Shown in pieces: positions 20,296 through 32,944 of a stretch of 64,000 nucleotides of DNA (position 1 is its first letter; each line of letters starts with the position of its first letter). A program made the position numbers and the translations under genes. The stretch spans positions 2,293,714 to 2,357,713 of the forward strand of contig NZ_JMIT01000001.1 in the NCBI RefSeq assembly GCF_000731675.1. The letters are read 5' to 3'. This stretch comes from Pseudomonas capeferrum. Lineage in GTDB: Bacteria > Pseudomonadota > Gammaproteobacteria > Pseudomonadales > Pseudomonadaceae. The notes beneath the pieces were generated by a model. That model did not search any database, was not told the origin of the DNA, and saw only the letters and a program-made list of their open reading frames with translations.

Positions 20296-20988
20296 CTATT
20301 TCAACAAGAATTCTGCCACCTGCTCGGCCGCCGCCTGCATATGCTGGACATGGCTGAACCCCGAAGCCTTCAACGGCTTCAGGTCATGATCCCCCGCCAC
20401 CCGCCAGCTCACCTCGATCGCTGGTGACAGCGCATACCCCGCCACCGCCTCACGATTACCCAACGCATCGCGCTCGCCCTGCACGATCAAGGTCGGCGTC
20501 TTCAGCCCCGCCAGGTGCTCGACCCTGGGTTTCTCCGGCTTGCCCACCGCATAGAACGGATACCCCAGGCAAACCAGTGCATCCACCCCAAGCTCGTCCG
20601 CCACCAGGCTGGCCATGCGCCCGCCCATGGACTTGCCGCCAATGGCCAATGTGCCCGCGACCAAAGGTCGCACCTGCCGGTATACCTCGCGCCAGCACTC
20701 CAGCAGAACCTTCTGCGGATTGGGCGGCCGCTTGCCACCGTTCACGCGGCGTTCGGCCATGTACGGGAACTCGAAGCGAATCACCCCCACCCCAAGCGCC
20801 GCAAGCCTTTGCGCCATCTCGTTCATGAACCCGCTGTCCATCGGCGCACCGGCGCCGTGGGCCAGGATCAGGCAGCCTTTGTAGCCCTCATCCCCTTGAA
20901 TTTGCGGAGGATCGCAGCGCAAGCCTGGGACATTTCCGACCTTCGCCCATTGATCCCCGTCAATACCGGCACTTTGCCCATTAATCAT
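20296..20988 (-). CDS. Alpha/beta-fold hydrolase, KANL3/Tex30-like family
   Basis: A 230-residue cytoplasmic alpha/beta hydrolase. It shows the oxyanion region [12 protein letters not shown], the nucleophile elbow [13 protein letters not shown] with Ser in GxSxG form, an acid residue in [10 protein letters not shown] and a likely catalytic His in GDHDLKP. Length and the pattern [10 protein letters not shown]...GGKSMGGR match the small dienelactone-hydrolase-like or Tex30 group, whose substrate is not known. It diverges from ccoN1, and the Anr box for ccoN1 lies inside its first codons. The C-terminal end abuts a REP-like repeat. Confidence 0.85.
   Translation of the reverse strand: MINGQSAGIDGDQWAKVGNVPGLRCDPPQIQGDEGYKGCLILAHGAGAPMDSGFMNEMAQRLAALGVGVIRFEFPYMAERRVNGGKRPPNPQKVLLECWREVYRQVRPLVAGTLAIGGKSMGGRMASLVADELGVDALVCLGYPFYAVGKPEKPRVEHLAGLKTPTLIVQGERDALGNREAVAGYALSPAIEVSWRVAGDHDLKPLKASGFSHVQHMQAAAEQVAEFLLK
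20950..20963 (+). promoter_or_regulatory. Anr/Fnr box upstream of the first cbb3 operon
   Basis: TTGATCCCCGTCAA differs in one position from the Anr consensus TTGAT-N4-ATCAA. It lies 75 bases before the ccoN1 ATG and overlaps the 5' coding end of the divergent hydrolase gene. Confidence 0.8.
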
Positions 20989-21037
20989 GCTTGCCTCGCT
21001 CTATAGCCTGCCAATAACCGTGGATGGGAACCCATAC

Positions 21038-22462
<1,425 letters not shown>

Positions 22463-22475
22463 GGAGACACGCCTG

Positions 22476-23084
22476 ATGAAACACGAAGTCATCGAGAAAA
22501 ACATCGGCCTGATGGCGCTGCTGATGGTGTTTGCCGTCAGCATCGGCGGGCTGACCCAGATCGTCCCGCTGTTCTTCCAGGACGTTACCAACAAGCCGGT
22601 CGAAGGCATGAAGCCCTACACCGCGCTGCAATTGGAAGGCCGCGATATCTATATCCGCGAAGGCTGCGTGGGCTGCCACTCGCAGATGATCCGCCCGTTC
22701 CGTGCCGAGACCGAACGCTATGGCCACTACTCGGTAGCCGGTGAAAGCGTGTGGGACCACCCGTTCCTGTGGGGCTCCAAGCGCACCGGCCCGGACCTGG
22801 CCCGCGTGGGCGGGCGCTACTCCGACGACTGGCACCGCGCGCACTTGTACAACCCGCGCAACGTGGTGCCTGAGTCGAAGATGCCGTCCTACCCGTGGCT
22901 GGTCGCCGAACAGGTCGACAACAGCCACACCGAAACCAAGATGCGCACCCTGCGCACCCTCGGCGTGCCGTACACCGACGAGGACATCGCCGGTGCCCGT
23001 GACGCAGTCAAGGGCAAGACCGAGATGGACGCGCTGGTCGCCTACCTGCAGGTGCTCGGCACCGCGATCAAGAACAAGAGGTAA
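22476..23084 (+). CDS. ccoO: cbb3-type cytochrome c oxidase subunit II (copy 1)
   Basis: Monoheme cytochrome c subunit of 202 residues. It has one N-terminal membrane anchor (residues 10-32), then the heme c motif CVGCHS near residue 67 and the axial Met segment [11 protein letters not shown]. It passes electrons from CcoP to CcoN. Located 13 bases after ccoN1 and about 90 percent alike to its paralogue at 26033 by eye; differences concentrate in the C-terminal third ([13 protein letters not shown] here, [13 protein letters not shown] there). Confidence 0.97.
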   Translation: MKHEVIEKNIGLMALLMVFAVSIGGLTQIVPLFFQDVTNKPVEGMKPYTALQLEGRDIYIREGCVGCHSQMIRPFRAETERYGHYSVAGESVWDHPFLWGSKRTGPDLARVGGRYSDDWHRAHLYNPRNVVPESKMPSYPWLVAEQVDNSHTETKMRTLRTLGVPYTDEDIAGARDAVKGKTEMDALVAYLQVLGTAIKNKR

Positions 23085-23089
23085 CTGCG

Positions 23090-23284
23090 ATGGACATGGA
23101 CATCGGCATGATCCGTGGCCTGGGTACCCTGGTGGTGATGATCGCCTTCATCGGCCTCTCACTCTGGGTATTCAACCGCCGCCGCGACCGTGATTTCGCC
23201 GAAGCGCGCCTGCTGCCCTTCGTCGACGACCACCTGCCCCCTGCCGGGCAGGCACCTGCTGCCAAGAGGAGTTCCGGGCAATGA
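23090..23284 (+). CDS. ccoQ: cbb3-type oxidase small subunit CcoQ (copy 1)
   Basis: A 64-residue single-span membrane protein. The helix is at residues 7-25 ([20 protein letters not shown]) and is followed by NRRRDRDF and an acidic tail, the typical CcoQ shape. It stabilises the oxidase complex. It lies between ccoO and ccoP and its stop overlaps the ccoP ATG by four bases. Confidence 0.95.
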   Translation: MDMDIGMIRGLGTLVVMIAFIGLSLWVFNRRRDRDFAEARLLPFVDDHLPPAGQAPAAKRSSGQ

Positions 23285-24222
23285 CCACGTTCTGGAGTAC
23301 GTACATCAGCGTACTGACCATCGGCAGCTTGATCGGCCTCACCTGGCTGTTGCTGTCGACCCGCAAGGGCCAGGCCAACGACACCACCGACCAGACCATG
23401 GGGCACAGCTTCGATGGCATCGAGGAATACGACAACCCGCTGCCCAAGTGGTGGTTCTGGCTGTTCGTCGGCACCCTGGTGTTCTCGGTGGGCTACCTGA
23501 TCCTCTATCCGGGCCTGGGCAACTGGAAAGGCATCCTGCCGGGCTATGACAACGGCTGGACCGGGGTCAATGAGTGGCAGAAGGAAATGGACAAGGCCGA
23601 CGCCAGGTTCGGCCCGATCTTCGCCAAGTACGCGGCCATGCCAGTGGAAGAAGTGGCCAAGGACCCGCAAGCACTGAAAATGGGCAGCCGCCTGTTTGCC
23701 TCCAACTGCTCGGTGTGCCACGGCTCGGACGCCAAGGGCGCCTATGGCTTCCCCAACCTGACCGACCAGGACTGGCGCTGGGGTGGCGAGCCGGAGACCA
23801 TCAAGGCCTCGATCATGAACGGCCGGCACGGCGTGATGCCAGCCTGGGCCGAGGTGATTGGCGAGCAGGGTGTGGCCGATGTGGCCGCGTTCGTGCTGAC
23901 CAACCTCGATGGCCGCAGCCTGCCGGAAGGGGTCAAGGCTGACGCGGCCAAGGGCAAGGAGATTTTCGCCGGCAACTGCGTAGCCTGCCACGGGCCTGAG
24001 GCCAAGGGTACCCCCGCCATGGGCGCGCCTGACCTGACCCATCCGCAGGCGTTCATCTACGGGTCGAGCTTTGCCCAGTTGCAGCAGACCATCCGCTATG
24101 GTCGCCAGGGTCAGATGCCAGCGCAGGCAGAGATCCAGGGCAATGACAAGGTGCACCTGCTGGCGGCTTACGTGTATAGCCTGTCGCAGGATAGCGCTGC
24201 TGAAACCGTGACCTCCAAGTAG
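23281..24222 (+). CDS. ccoP: cbb3-type cytochrome c oxidase diheme subunit III (copy 1)
   Basis: Diheme cytochrome c subunit of 313 residues that receives electrons from the bc1 pool through soluble cytochromes. It has two N-terminal membrane segments (residues 4-25 and about 57-80), with the conserved [18 protein letters not shown] between them. Two heme c motifs follow, CSVCHG near residue 144 and CVACHG near residue 230, with Met ligands in GRHGVMPAW and GRQGQMPAQ. Compared with copy 2 it lacks about 14 residues after PGYDNGW. A GC-rich hairpin follows the stop. Confidence 0.97.
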   Translation: MTTFWSTYISVLTIGSLIGLTWLLLSTRKGQANDTTDQTMGHSFDGIEEYDNPLPKWWFWLFVGTLVFSVGYLILYPGLGNWKGILPGYDNGWTGVNEWQKEMDKADARFGPIFAKYAAMPVEEVAKDPQALKMGSRLFASNCSVCHGSDAKGAYGFPNLTDQDWRWGGEPETIKASIMNGRHGVMPAWAEVIGEQGVADVAAFVLTNLDGRSLPEGVKADAAKGKEIFAGNCVACHGPEAKGTPAMGAPDLTHPQAFIYGSSFAQLQQTIRYGRQGQMPAQAEIQGNDKVHLLAAYVYSLSQDSAAETVTSK

Positions 24223-24229
24223 TACCCCC

Positions 24230-24248
24230 GGGGCTGCTCTGCAGCCCC
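24230..24248 (+). terminator. Hairpin after ccoP1
   Basis: GGGGCTGC and GCAGCCCC pair around a three-base loop just after the ccoNOQP-1 operon. No T-run follows, so termination strength is uncertain. Confidence 0.45.
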
Positions 24249-24590
24249 ACCCCTCCCCCGCCGTACGCCCTCCCTTGCACCCCCCCCTAACCGAACTAAG
24301 CTTGTTGCCTCAGTGGGCTTCGCTGCCAATCCAGCGAAGCAGACGCGGCGCACAGCCTAGCGCCGTCCGATAAAAAAGCCTGACCGATCGATCAGAAAAA
24401 GATGAAAAACGGTACACATTACAAATATTTATTTGTGTACAATCGTTCGAACCCTGACACCGCTGGACACAGGTGAACGGGCTTGGACACGGGTCGGCGT
24501 ACCAAAGTTGCGTTGCGATAGCCCCGGTGGTTATCGATACTGGCGCCGATTTTTCGACCAACAAGAACATTAAAACCGTGGAACCTTAGA
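24249..24590. other. Intergenic region with the cco-2 promoter
   Basis: No gene was found here. It is more AT-rich than its surroundings around 24405-24445. I found no TTGAT-N4-ATCAA box, in contrast to the first operon. A dyad GTACACA-N15-TGTGTAC is present at 24412-24440 and is listed separately. The second oxidase operon is therefore probably Anr-independent, as described for the constitutive cbb3 oxidase of Pseudomonas. Confidence 0.6.
24412..24440. promoter_or_regulatory. Inverted repeat in the cco-2 promoter region
   Basis: GTACACA at 24412-24418 and TGTGTAC at 24434-24440 are perfect 7-base arms, with an AT-rich 15-base spacer. It lies about 150 bases before ccoN2. The binding protein is unknown. 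Confidence 0.45.
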
Positions 24591-26032
<1,442 letters not shown>

Positions 26033-26033
<1 letters not shown>

Positions 26034-26641
26034 TGAAGCATGAAGCCGTCGAGAAGAACATAGGCCTGCTGGCCTTCTTCATGGTCATCGCCGTCAGCGT
26101 CGGTGGCCTGACCCAGATCGTCCCGCTTTTTTTCCAGGACGTCACCAACAAACCCGTTGAAGGCATGAAGCCGCGCACCGCGCTGGAGCTTGAAGGCCGC
26201 GACATCTACATCCGCGAAGGCTGCGTGGGCTGCCACTCGCAGATGATCCGCCCGTTCCGCGCTGAAACCGAGCGCTATGGCCACTACTCGGTGGCCGGTG
26301 AAAGCGTGTGGGACCACCCGTTCTTGTGGGGCTCCAAACGTACCGGCCCGGACCTGGCCCGCGTCGGTGGCCGCTACTCCGATGACTGGCACCGTGCGCA
26401 CCTGTACAACCCGCGCAACGTGGTGCCCGAGTCGAAGATGCCGTCCTACCCGTGGCTGGTCGAGAACAAGCTCGACGGCAAGGACACCGCGAAGAAGATG
26501 GAGGTCCTGCGGACCCTCGGCACCCCGTACACCGACGCCGACATCGCCGGCGCGCGTGACGCGGTCAAGGGCAAGACCGAAATGGACGCCATCGTCGCGT
26601 ACCTGCAGGGTCTTGGCACCATCATCAAAAGCAAACGGTGA
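26033..26641 (+). CDS. ccoO: cbb3-type cytochrome c oxidase subunit II (copy 2)
   Basis: Monoheme cytochrome c subunit, 202 residues, same length as copy 1. It has an N-terminal membrane anchor, heme motif CVGCHS and Met segment [10 protein letters not shown]. It overlaps the ccoN2 stop by one base and is followed closely by ccoQ2. Confidence 0.97.
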
Positions 26642-26646
26642 CGCTG

Positions 26647-26844
26647 ATGGATATCGGGATGATTCGCGGCCTGGGCACCGTCGTGGTGATGGTGGCCTTC
26701 GTGGGCCTGGCGCTGTGGGTGTTCAACCCGCGGCGCAAGCAGGAGTTCGACGAGGCGACCCGGCTGCCCTTCGCGGATGACCCCGAAGCCACCCGGCACG
26801 TCGAGCAAGCGCAAGCAAAAGCTTCTGGGAGCAAAAAACAATGA
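26647..26844 (+). CDS. ccoQ: cbb3-type oxidase small subunit CcoQ (copy 2)
   Basis: A 65-residue single-span protein with helix [20 protein letters not shown], then [11 protein letters not shown] and an acidic, Lys-rich tail. The ATG at 26647 gives MDIGMIRG, matching copy 1. A GTG three codons upstream (26638) overlapping the ccoO2 stop is an alternative start. The stop overlaps the ccoP2 ATG by four bases. Confidence 0.93.
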   Translation: MDIGMIRGLGTVVVMVAFVGLALWVFNPRRKQEFDEATRLPFADDPEATRHVEQAQAKASGSKKQ

Positions 26845-27821
26845 CAACCTTCTGGAGTCTGTACGTCACCGTCCTGACCCTGGGCACCATCTTCTCGCTG
26901 ACCTGGCTGCTGCTGTCGACCCGCAAGGGCCAGCGCGAAGAGGTCACCGACGAGACCGTCGGGCATGCCTTCGATGGCATCGAGGAATATGACAACCCAC
27001 TGCCCAAATGGTGGTTCTGGCTTTTCGTCGGCACCATCATCTTCGCCCTCGGCTACCTGGTGCTGTACCCGGGCCTGGGTAACTGGAAAGGCATCCTGCC
27101 GGGCTATTCGTACCTGGATACCGACAAGCAGACCGAGTTTGCCAACGGCCAGCCGGGCTGGACCGGCGTGCACGAGTGGGAGAAGGAAATGGCCAAGGCC
27201 GATGCCCGCTTCGGGCCGATCTTCGCCAAGTTCGCCGCCATGCCCATCGAGGACGTGGCCAAGGACCCGCAGGCACTGAAAATGGGCGCACGGCTGTTTG
27301 CCTCCAACTGCTCGGTGTGCCACGGCTCCGACGCCAAGGGCGCCTACGGCTTCCCCAACCTGACCGACAAGGACTGGCGCTGGGGCGGTGAGCCGGAAAC
27401 CATCAAGACCACCATCATGAGCGGGCGCCACGGCGTGATGCCGGCCTGGTCCGAGGTGATCGGCGAGCAGGGTGTGGCTGATGTGGCGGCCTTTGTGGTC
27501 AGCAAGCTCGATGGCCGTACGCTGCCCGAAGGCGTGAAGGCCGATGCCGAGAACGGGCAGAAGATCTTCGCCGCCAACTGCGTGGCCTGCCATGGGCCTG
27601 AAGGCAAGGGCACCCCAGCCATGGGCGCGCCGAACCTGACCCACCCGCAGGCGTTCATCTACGGGTCGAGCTTTGCTCAACTGCAACAGACCATCCGTTA
27701 TGGTCGCCAGGGGCAGATGCCGGCGCAGGAACAACTGCAAGGTAATGACAAGGTGCATTTGCTGGCCGCTTATGTGTACAGCCTGTCGCATCAGGAGCAG
27801 GAGCCGGCCAAGGCCGAGTAA
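26841..27821 (+). CDS. ccoP: cbb3-type cytochrome c oxidase diheme subunit III (copy 2)
   Basis: Diheme subunit of 326 residues. It has two N-terminal helices, heme motifs CSVCHG and CVACHG and Met ligands in GRHGVMPAW and GRQGQMPAQ. Relative to copy 1 it has an extra loop, [17 protein letters not shown], between the second helix and the first heme domain. This loop is the clearest difference between the two isoforms. Last gene of ccoNOQP-2, followed by a REP-like repeat. Confidence 0.97.
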   Translation: MTTFWSLYVTVLTLGTIFSLTWLLLSTRKGQREEVTDETVGHAFDGIEEYDNPLPKWWFWLFVGTIIFALGYLVLYPGLGNWKGILPGYSYLDTDKQTEFANGQPGWTGVHEWEKEMAKADARFGPIFAKFAAMPIEDVAKDPQALKMGARLFASNCSVCHGSDAKGAYGFPNLTDKDWRWGGEPETIKTTIMSGRHGVMPAWSEVIGEQGVADVAAFVVSKLDGRTLPEGVKADAENGQKIFAANCVACHGPEGKGTPAMGAPNLTHPQAFIYGSSFAQLQQTIRYGRQGQMPAQEQLQGNDKVHLLAAYVYSLSHQEQEPAKAE

Positions 27822-27830
27822 GGCAGGCCT

Positions 27831-27956
27831 GGCCGCTTCGCGGGGCAAGTGGATCGCCGCACCGCCGCTCCCACAGGTACCCCACCGACTATGGGAGCAA
27901 TGGGTTACATGTGGCAGCGGCGGTGCGGCGATCCGACTTGCCCCGCGAAAGGGCCG
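27831..27956. repeat. Paired REP-like inverted repeat (long-arm variant)
   Basis: GGCCGCTTCGCGGGGCAAG with GATCGCCGCACCGCCGCTCC faces an inverted copy ending CTTGCCCCGCGAAAGGGCC. The arms carry the same GATCGCCGCACCGCC insert as the element at 3020 but lack its outer tips and core. Confidence 0.8.
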
Positions 27957-28161
27957 GCGAATGCAACCCCAGATGACCTGGATCAATTGACACCCGCCAT
28001 AACACGATTCACGCCACGAACCCAACGCGACTAAAGGTCGCAGTACGACCCCAGGCTGCCATCACCGGCGTATCATGGGGCGCAGCGCGCTAGCAGATTG
28101 CGCGAGACTGCGGCCGGCATGCACTGGCCGCGGCATTTCTCCACTGCCGTGGGACTTGATG

Positions 28162-29577
28162 ATGAGCAAGCAAATTCCGGTACATGACGTCACCCCGCCT
28201 GCCAGCAAAGGGAAGGATTCCGTCGACCTCTACGCCGCCCGCGAGAAAATCTACACCCGCGCCTTCACCGGCGTCTTCCGCCGCCTGCGCATGGTCGGCG
28301 GTGCGCTGCTGTTCCTGCTGTACTTCGGCACCGTGTGGCTGAACTGGGGCGGCCACCAGGCCGTCTGGTGGAACCTGCCCGAGCGCAAGTTCTACATCTT
28401 CGGCGCCACCATCTGGCCTCAAGACTTCATCCTGCTGTCGGGCATCCTGATCGTCGCCGCCTTCGGCCTGTTCTTCGTCACCGTGTATGCTGGCCGCGTA
28501 TGGTGCGGCTACACCTGCCCGCAAAGCGTATGGACGTGGATCTTCATGTGGTGCGAAAAGGTCACCGAAGGGGACCGCAACCAGCGCATGAAGCTCGACA
28601 GGGCGCCCATGAGCGGCAACAAGTTCTTGCGCAAGTTCGCCAAGCACAGCCTATGGCTGCTGATCGGGTTCGTCACCGGCATGACCTTCGTCGGCTACTT
28701 CTCGCCCATCCGCGAACTGGCCATCGAGTTCTTTACCGGCCAAGCCGATGGCTGGGCCTACTTCTGGGTCGGGTTCTTCACCCTTGCCACCTATGGCAAC
28801 GCCGGCTGGCTGCGCGAGCAGGTGTGCGTGTACATGTGCCCCTATGCGCGCTTCCAGAGCGTGATGTTCGACAAGGACACGCTGATCGTGTCGTACGACC
28901 CGCGCCGTGGCGAAACCCGTGGCCCGCGTAAAAAAGACATCGACTACAAGGCCCAGGGCCTCGGCGACTGCATCGACTGCACCATGTGCGTGCAGGTCTG
29001 CCCCACCGGCATCGACATCCGCGACGGCCTGCAGATCGAGTGCATCGGCTGCGCCGCGTGCATCGACGCCTGCGACACCATCATGGACAAGATGAACTAC
29101 CCCAGAGGCTTGATCAGCTACACCACCGAGCACAACCTGTCCGGGCAGAAAACCCACATGCTGCGCCCCCGCCTGATCGGCTACGCGCTGGTGCTGCTGG
29201 TGATGATCGGCGCCCTGGCCACCGCCTTCGCTACCCGCTCGCTGGTCGGTTTCGACGTCAGCAAGGACCGCGTGCTGTACCGCGAGAACGCCCAGGGGCG
29301 GATCGAGAACGTCTACAGCCTCAAGGTCATGAACAAGGACCAGCGCGACCACGTCTACGTGCTGGACGCCGCCGGCCTACCTGACCTCAAGCTCGAAGGC
29401 CAGCGCGAAATCCGCGTGGCGGCCGGCGATATCGTCAGCCTGCCGGTGCAACTGTCGGTGGCGCCCGAGAAACTGCCATCGACCACCAACGAAATCATCT
29501 TCACCCTCAAGAGCGCCGATGACAGCGACGCCCAGGTTGAAGCCAAGAGCCGCTTCATCGGCCCACAGATCCGCTGA
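28162..29577 (+). CDS. ccoG: cbb3 oxidase accessory iron-sulfur protein CcoG (RdxA/FixG)
   Basis: A 471-residue membrane polyferredoxin that acts in copper handling for cbb3 oxidase assembly (cupric reductase in characterised homologues). Membrane segments lie near residues 45-65, 90-112, 160-180, 195-215 and 345-365. Cysteine motifs are CGYTCPQSVW in the membrane part and two ferredoxin clusters, CIDCTMCVQVCPTGID and CIGCAACIDACD. A C-terminal Ig-like domain ends the protein. Two adjacent ATGs exist (28159 and 28162); GGGA seven bases upstream favours the second. First gene of the ccoGHIS group. Confidence 0.95.
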   Translation: MSKQIPVHDVTPPASKGKDSVDLYAAREKIYTRAFTGVFRRLRMVGGALLFLLYFGTVWLNWGGHQAVWWNLPERKFYIFGATIWPQDFILLSGILIVAAFGLFFVTVYAGRVWCGYTCPQSVWTWIFMWCEKVTEGDRNQRMKLDRAPMSGNKFLRKFAKHSLWLLIGFVTGMTFVGYFSPIRELAIEFFTGQADGWAYFWVGFFTLATYGNAGWLREQVCVYMCPYARFQSVMFDKDTLIVSYDPRRGETRGPRKKDIDYKAQGLGDCIDCTMCVQVCPTGIDIRDGLQIECIGCAACIDACDTIMDKMNYPRGLISYTTEHNLSGQKTHMLRPRLIGYALVLLVMIGALATAFATRSLVGFDVSKDRVLYRENAQGRIENVYSLKVMNKDQRDHVYVLDAAGLPDLKLEGQREIRVAAGDIVSLPVQLSVAPEKLPSTTNEIIFTLKSADDSDAQVEAKSRFIGPQIR

Positions 29578-29592
29578 GAGAGACTATCGACA

Positions 29593-30120
29593 ATGCCTGC
29601 CGCCACCGCTGCCAGCCCTTGGTACAAACACCTCTGGCCCTGGATCATCATCGGCATCCTCACCACCTCCGTGTGCCTGAGCCTGACCATGGTCAGCATT
29701 GCCGTGCGCAACCCCGACAACCTGGTGAATGACAACTACTACGAGGCCGGCAAGGGCATCAACCGCTCGCTGGACCGCGAGCTGCTGGCCCAGACCCTCA
29801 AGCTCAAGGCCAGCGTGCACCTGGACGACCTGACCGGCGAAGTGGACCTGCGCCTGAGCGGCGACAGCGACCCGCAGACACTGGAACTGAACCTGATATC
29901 GCCCACCCAGCCGGACAAGGACCGCAAGGTGCTGCTGAGCCGTGCCGAGGCGGGGCGTTATGTCGGCCAGCTGGACGACAAGGTCGACGGGCGGCGCTTC
30001 GTCGAGTTGCTGGGCAGCCAGGAAGGGCAGGTATGGCGGCTGTTCGAGGAAGAGAAAGTGGAGCATGGAGTGACCTTGCTACTGGGCGATGAAGCGCTGC
30101 TGGGTGCGGAACACAAATAA
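29593..30120 (+). CDS. ccoH: FixH/CcoH family cbb3 oxidase assembly protein
   Basis: A 175-residue membrane-anchored protein. A cytoplasmic tail is followed by one helix at residues 15-37 (WIIIGILTTSVCLSLTMVSI). The periplasmic FixH domain contains NPDNLVNDNYYEAGKGINRSLDRE. CcoH homologues bind the oxidase late in assembly and stabilise it. It lies 15 bases after ccoG, in the same operon. Confidence 0.93.
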   Translation: MPAATAASPWYKHLWPWIIIGILTTSVCLSLTMVSIAVRNPDNLVNDNYYEAGKGINRSLDRELLAQTLKLKASVHLDDLTGEVDLRLSGDSDPQTLELNLISPTQPDKDRKVLLSRAEAGRYVGQLDDKVDGRRFVELLGSQEGQVWRLFEEEKVEHGVTLLLGDEALLGAEHK

Positions 30121-30137
30121 TCGCGACACTTACCCAA

Positions 30138-30233
30138 CCTGTGGGAGCGGGCTTGGCCCGCGAAAGGGCCAGGCCTGCTTATTGATGTTGACCCTACCGG
30201 CCCATTCGCGGGGCAAGCCCGCTCCCACAGGCC
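30138..30233. repeat. Paired REP-like inverted repeat
   Basis: CCTGTGGGAGCGGGCTTGGC and CGAAAGGGCC face GGCCCATTCGCG and GGGCAAGCCCGCTCCCACAG. It lies between ccoH and ccoI. Confidence 0.8.
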
Positions 30234-30269
30234 CCGTCCCCGCTACTCAATTCAATGCGTGCTTGCCTT

Positions 30270-32714
30270 ATGACCCAACCCACCCCCTGCTACCACTGCG
30301 CCCTGCCCGTCCCCGGCGGCAACCGCTTCACCGCTGTGGTGCTCGGCGAACCCCGACAGTTCTGCTGCCCGGGCTGCCAGGCGGTGGCCGAGTCGATCGT
30401 CGCCGGGGGCCTGGAGCACTACTACCAGCACCGCAGCGACACCAGCGCCAACCCCGAGGCGCTGCCCAGGCAACTGCAGGATGAGCTGGCGCTCTACGAC
30501 CGCAGCGACGTGCAGCAAACCTTCGTCCGCCATACAGGCGACCTGGCCGAAGCCACCCTGCTGGTCGAGGGCATCAGTTGCGCCGCCTGCGGCTGGCTGA
30601 TCGAAAAACACCTGCGCAACCTGCCCGGGGTCGCCGAAGCTCGCTTGAACCTGTCCAACCACCGCCTGCTGCTCAGCTGGGACGACAACCAGTTGGCGCT
30701 CTCGCGCCTGCTCGCCGAGCTGCGCCAGATCGGCTACGCCGCCCACCCCTACCAACCCGACCAGGCCGCCGAACAACTGGCCCGCGAGAACCGCAGCGCT
30801 CTCAGGCGCCTGGGCGTCGCCGGCTTGCTGTGGTTCCAGGCGATGATGGCGACCATGGCCACCTGGCCTGAATTCAACATCGATCTCTCACCCGAGCTGC
30901 ACACCATCCTGCGCTGGGTCGCGTTGTTCCTCACCATCCCGATCGTGTTCTACAGCTGCGCGCCCTTCTTCAAGGGCGCGGCGCGTGACCTGCGCACCCG
31001 CCACCTGACCATGGACGTCTCGGTCTCGCTGGCCATTGCCCTGGCGTTCGGCGCCGGGATCTGGACGGCGATCAGCGGCAGCGGCGAGCTGTATTTCGAT
31101 ACCGTGGGCATGTTTGCCCTGTTCCTGCTGACCGGCCGCTACCTCGAACGGCGCGCCCGCGAGCGCACTGCGGCGGCCACCGCACAACTGGTCAACCTGC
31201 TGCCGGCCTCGTGCCTGCGCCTGGACACCCTCGGCCGCGCCGAGCGCATCCTGCTCAGCGAAGTGCAGCGTGGCGACACGGTGCAAGTGCTGCCCGGTGC
31301 GGTAATACCCGCCGATGGGCGCATCGTCGAAGGCCGCTCCAGTGTCGACGAGTCACTGCTGACCGGCGAATACCTGCCGCAACCGCGCCGCGTCGGCGAG
31401 CGGGTCACCGGCGGCACGCTGAACGTCGAGAGCACCTTGAACATTGAGGTCGAAGCCCTCGGCCACGACTCGCGGCTGTCGGCCATCGTCCGCTTGCTGG
31501 AACGCGCGCAGACCGAAAAACCGCGCTTGGCCGAGATCGCCGACCGCGCCTCGCAGTGGTTTTTGCTGTTCACCCTGATCGCCGCCGTGGCCATCGGCCT
31601 GTGGTGGTGGCACCTGGACCCGGGCCGGGCCTTCTGGATCGTGCTGGCCATGCTGGTAGCCACCTGCCCGTGTGCACTGTCCCTGGCCACCCCGACGGCC
31701 CTCACCGCCGCCACCGGCACCCTGCATAAACTCGGCCTGCTGGTGACCCGCGGCCATGTGCTCGAAGGCCTCAACCAGATCGACACGGTCATCTTCGACA
31801 AGACCGGCACGCTCACCGAAGGCCGCTTGACCCTGCGCAGCATCCGCCCACTGGGCGGCTTGGCCGCCGACCGTTGCCTGGCCCTGGCCGCCGCCCTGGA
31901 AAACCGCTCCGAACACCCCATCGCCCGCGCGTTCGGCCGCACTGCCGCGCCTGCCGACGATGTGCAGACAATACCCGGCTTGGGCCTTGAGGGGCTGGTC
32001 GACGGCCAGCGCCTGCGCATCGGCCAGGCCACCTTCGTCTGCGCCCTGAGTGGCGCCGAGATACCCGGCGTGCCCGAGCCACGTGGGCAATGGCTGCTGC
32101 TGGGCGATCGTCAAGGGCCGCTGGCCTGGTTCGGCCTGGACGACCGCCTGCGCGACGACGCCCCCGCCCTGCTCGCCGCCTGCAAGGCGCGTGGCTGGCG
32201 GACGCTGCTGCTGTCCGGCGACAGTTCACCCATGGTCGCCGAGGTGGCTGCACAGCTGGGCATCGACCAGGCCATCGGCGGCTTGCGCCCGGACGACAAA
32301 CTGGACCGGCTCAAGGCGCTGCAGGCGGCAGGGCGCAAGGTGCTGATGCTGGGCGACGGGGTCAACGACGTGCCGGTGCTGGCTGCTGCCGACATCAGCA
32401 TTGCCATGGGCAGCGCCACCGACCTGGCCAAGACCAGCGCCGATGCGGTGCTGTTGTCCAACCGCCTGCAGGCACTGGTACAGGCCTTCGACCTGGCCCG
32501 CCGCACCCGCCGCAACATCCTCGAGAACCTGCTGTGGGCAACCCTGTATAATGGCCTCATGTTGCCGTTTGCCGCGCTCGGCTGGATCACCCCGGTGTGG
32601 GCGGCCATCGGCATGTCGGTCAGTTCGCTGATCGTGGTGCTCAACGCCCTGCGCCTGACCCGGCTGCCAGCTGCGCCGGCCACCAGCAGCCACCGGCAAC
32701 CCGCCACCGCCTGA
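30270..32714 (+). CDS. ccoI: Copper-translocating P-type ATPase CcoI (FixI)
   Basis: An 814-residue P1B-type ATPase that exports copper needed for the CuB site of cbb3 oxidases. The N-terminus has CYHCALPV and FCCPGCQAV cysteine pairs and a heavy-metal domain with [10 protein letters not shown]. Eight membrane helices follow, with the transport motif [12 protein letters not shown]. The actuator has SLLTGE, phosphorylation occurs in [10 protein letters not shown], and the hinge is [10 protein letters not shown]. The ATG at 30270 gives [10 protein letters not shown]; an in-frame start 15 bases upstream is less likely. Co-located with ccoG, ccoH and ccoS. Confidence 0.96.
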   Translation: MTQPTPCYHCALPVPGGNRFTAVVLGEPRQFCCPGCQAVAESIVAGGLEHYYQHRSDTSANPEALPRQLQDELALYDRSDVQQTFVRHTGDLAEATLLVEGISCAACGWLIEKHLRNLPGVAEARLNLSNHRLLLSWDDNQLALSRLLAELRQIGYAAHPYQPDQAAEQLARENRSALRRLGVAGLLWFQAMMATMATWPEFNIDLSPELHTILRWVALFLTIPIVFYSCAPFFKGAARDLRTRHLTMDVSVSLAIALAFGAGIWTAISGSGELYFDTVGMFALFLLTGRYLERRARERTAAATAQLVNLLPASCLRLDTLGRAERILLSEVQRGDTVQVLPGAVIPADGRIVEGRSSVDESLLTGEYLPQPRRVGERVTGGTLNVESTLNIEVEALGHDSRLSAIVRLLERAQTEKPRLAEIADRASQWFLLFTLIAAVAIGLWWWHLDPGRAFWIVLAMLVATCPCALSLATPTALTAATGTLHKLGLLVTRGHVLEGLNQIDTVIFDKTGTLTEGRLTLRSIRPLGGLAADRCLALAAALENRSEHPIARAFGRTAAPADDVQTIPGLGLEGLVDGQRLRIGQATFVCALSGAEIPGVPEPRGQWLLLGDRQGPLAWFGLDDRLRDDAPALLAACKARGWRTLLLSGDSSPMVAEVAAQLGIDQAIGGLRPDDKLDRLKALQAAGRKVLMLGDGVNDVPVLAAADISIAMGSATDLAKTSADAVLLSNRLQALVQAFDLARRTRRNILENLLWATLYNGLMLPFAALGWITPVWAAIGMSVSSLIVVLNALRLTRLPAAPATSSHRQPATA

Positions 32715-32728
32715 GCAGGAGCCGCCCG

Positions 32729-32944
32729 ATGCCAGCCCTTTATGTCATGATCCCGGCCGCCCTGTTGCTGGTCGGTGTTGCCGTCTACATCTTCTTTTGG
32801 GCGGTGGACAGCGGCCAGTACGACGACCTCGACGGCCCTGCCCACAGCATCCTCTTCGACGACCAGGACCCGCGCCACCAGGCTGCGGTGAAAACGGACG
32901 ACACCCCGGCCGAAGACGACAAGGAACCCCCTCCCCGTGCCTGA
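32729..32944 (+). CDS. ccoS: cbb3 oxidase maturation protein CcoS
   Basis: A 71-residue single-span protein needed to insert redox cofactors into CcoN. The helix is at residues 3-24 (ALYVMIPAALLLVGVAVYIF). The hallmark FFWAVDSGQYDDLDGPAHSI follows, then an acidic tail. AGGAG lies nine bases before the ATG, which decides the start within a longer open frame. It overlaps the next gene by eight bases. Confidence 0.94.
   Translation: MPALYVMIPAALLLVGVAVYIFFWAVDSGQYDDLDGPAHSILFDDQDPRHQAAVKTDDTPAEDDKEPPPRA

Noticed and set aside
28000..28030. Possible Anr site before ccoG
   Set aside because: A nearby GATCAATTGAC has half sites in the wrong arrangement; no TTGAT-N4-ATCAA is present.
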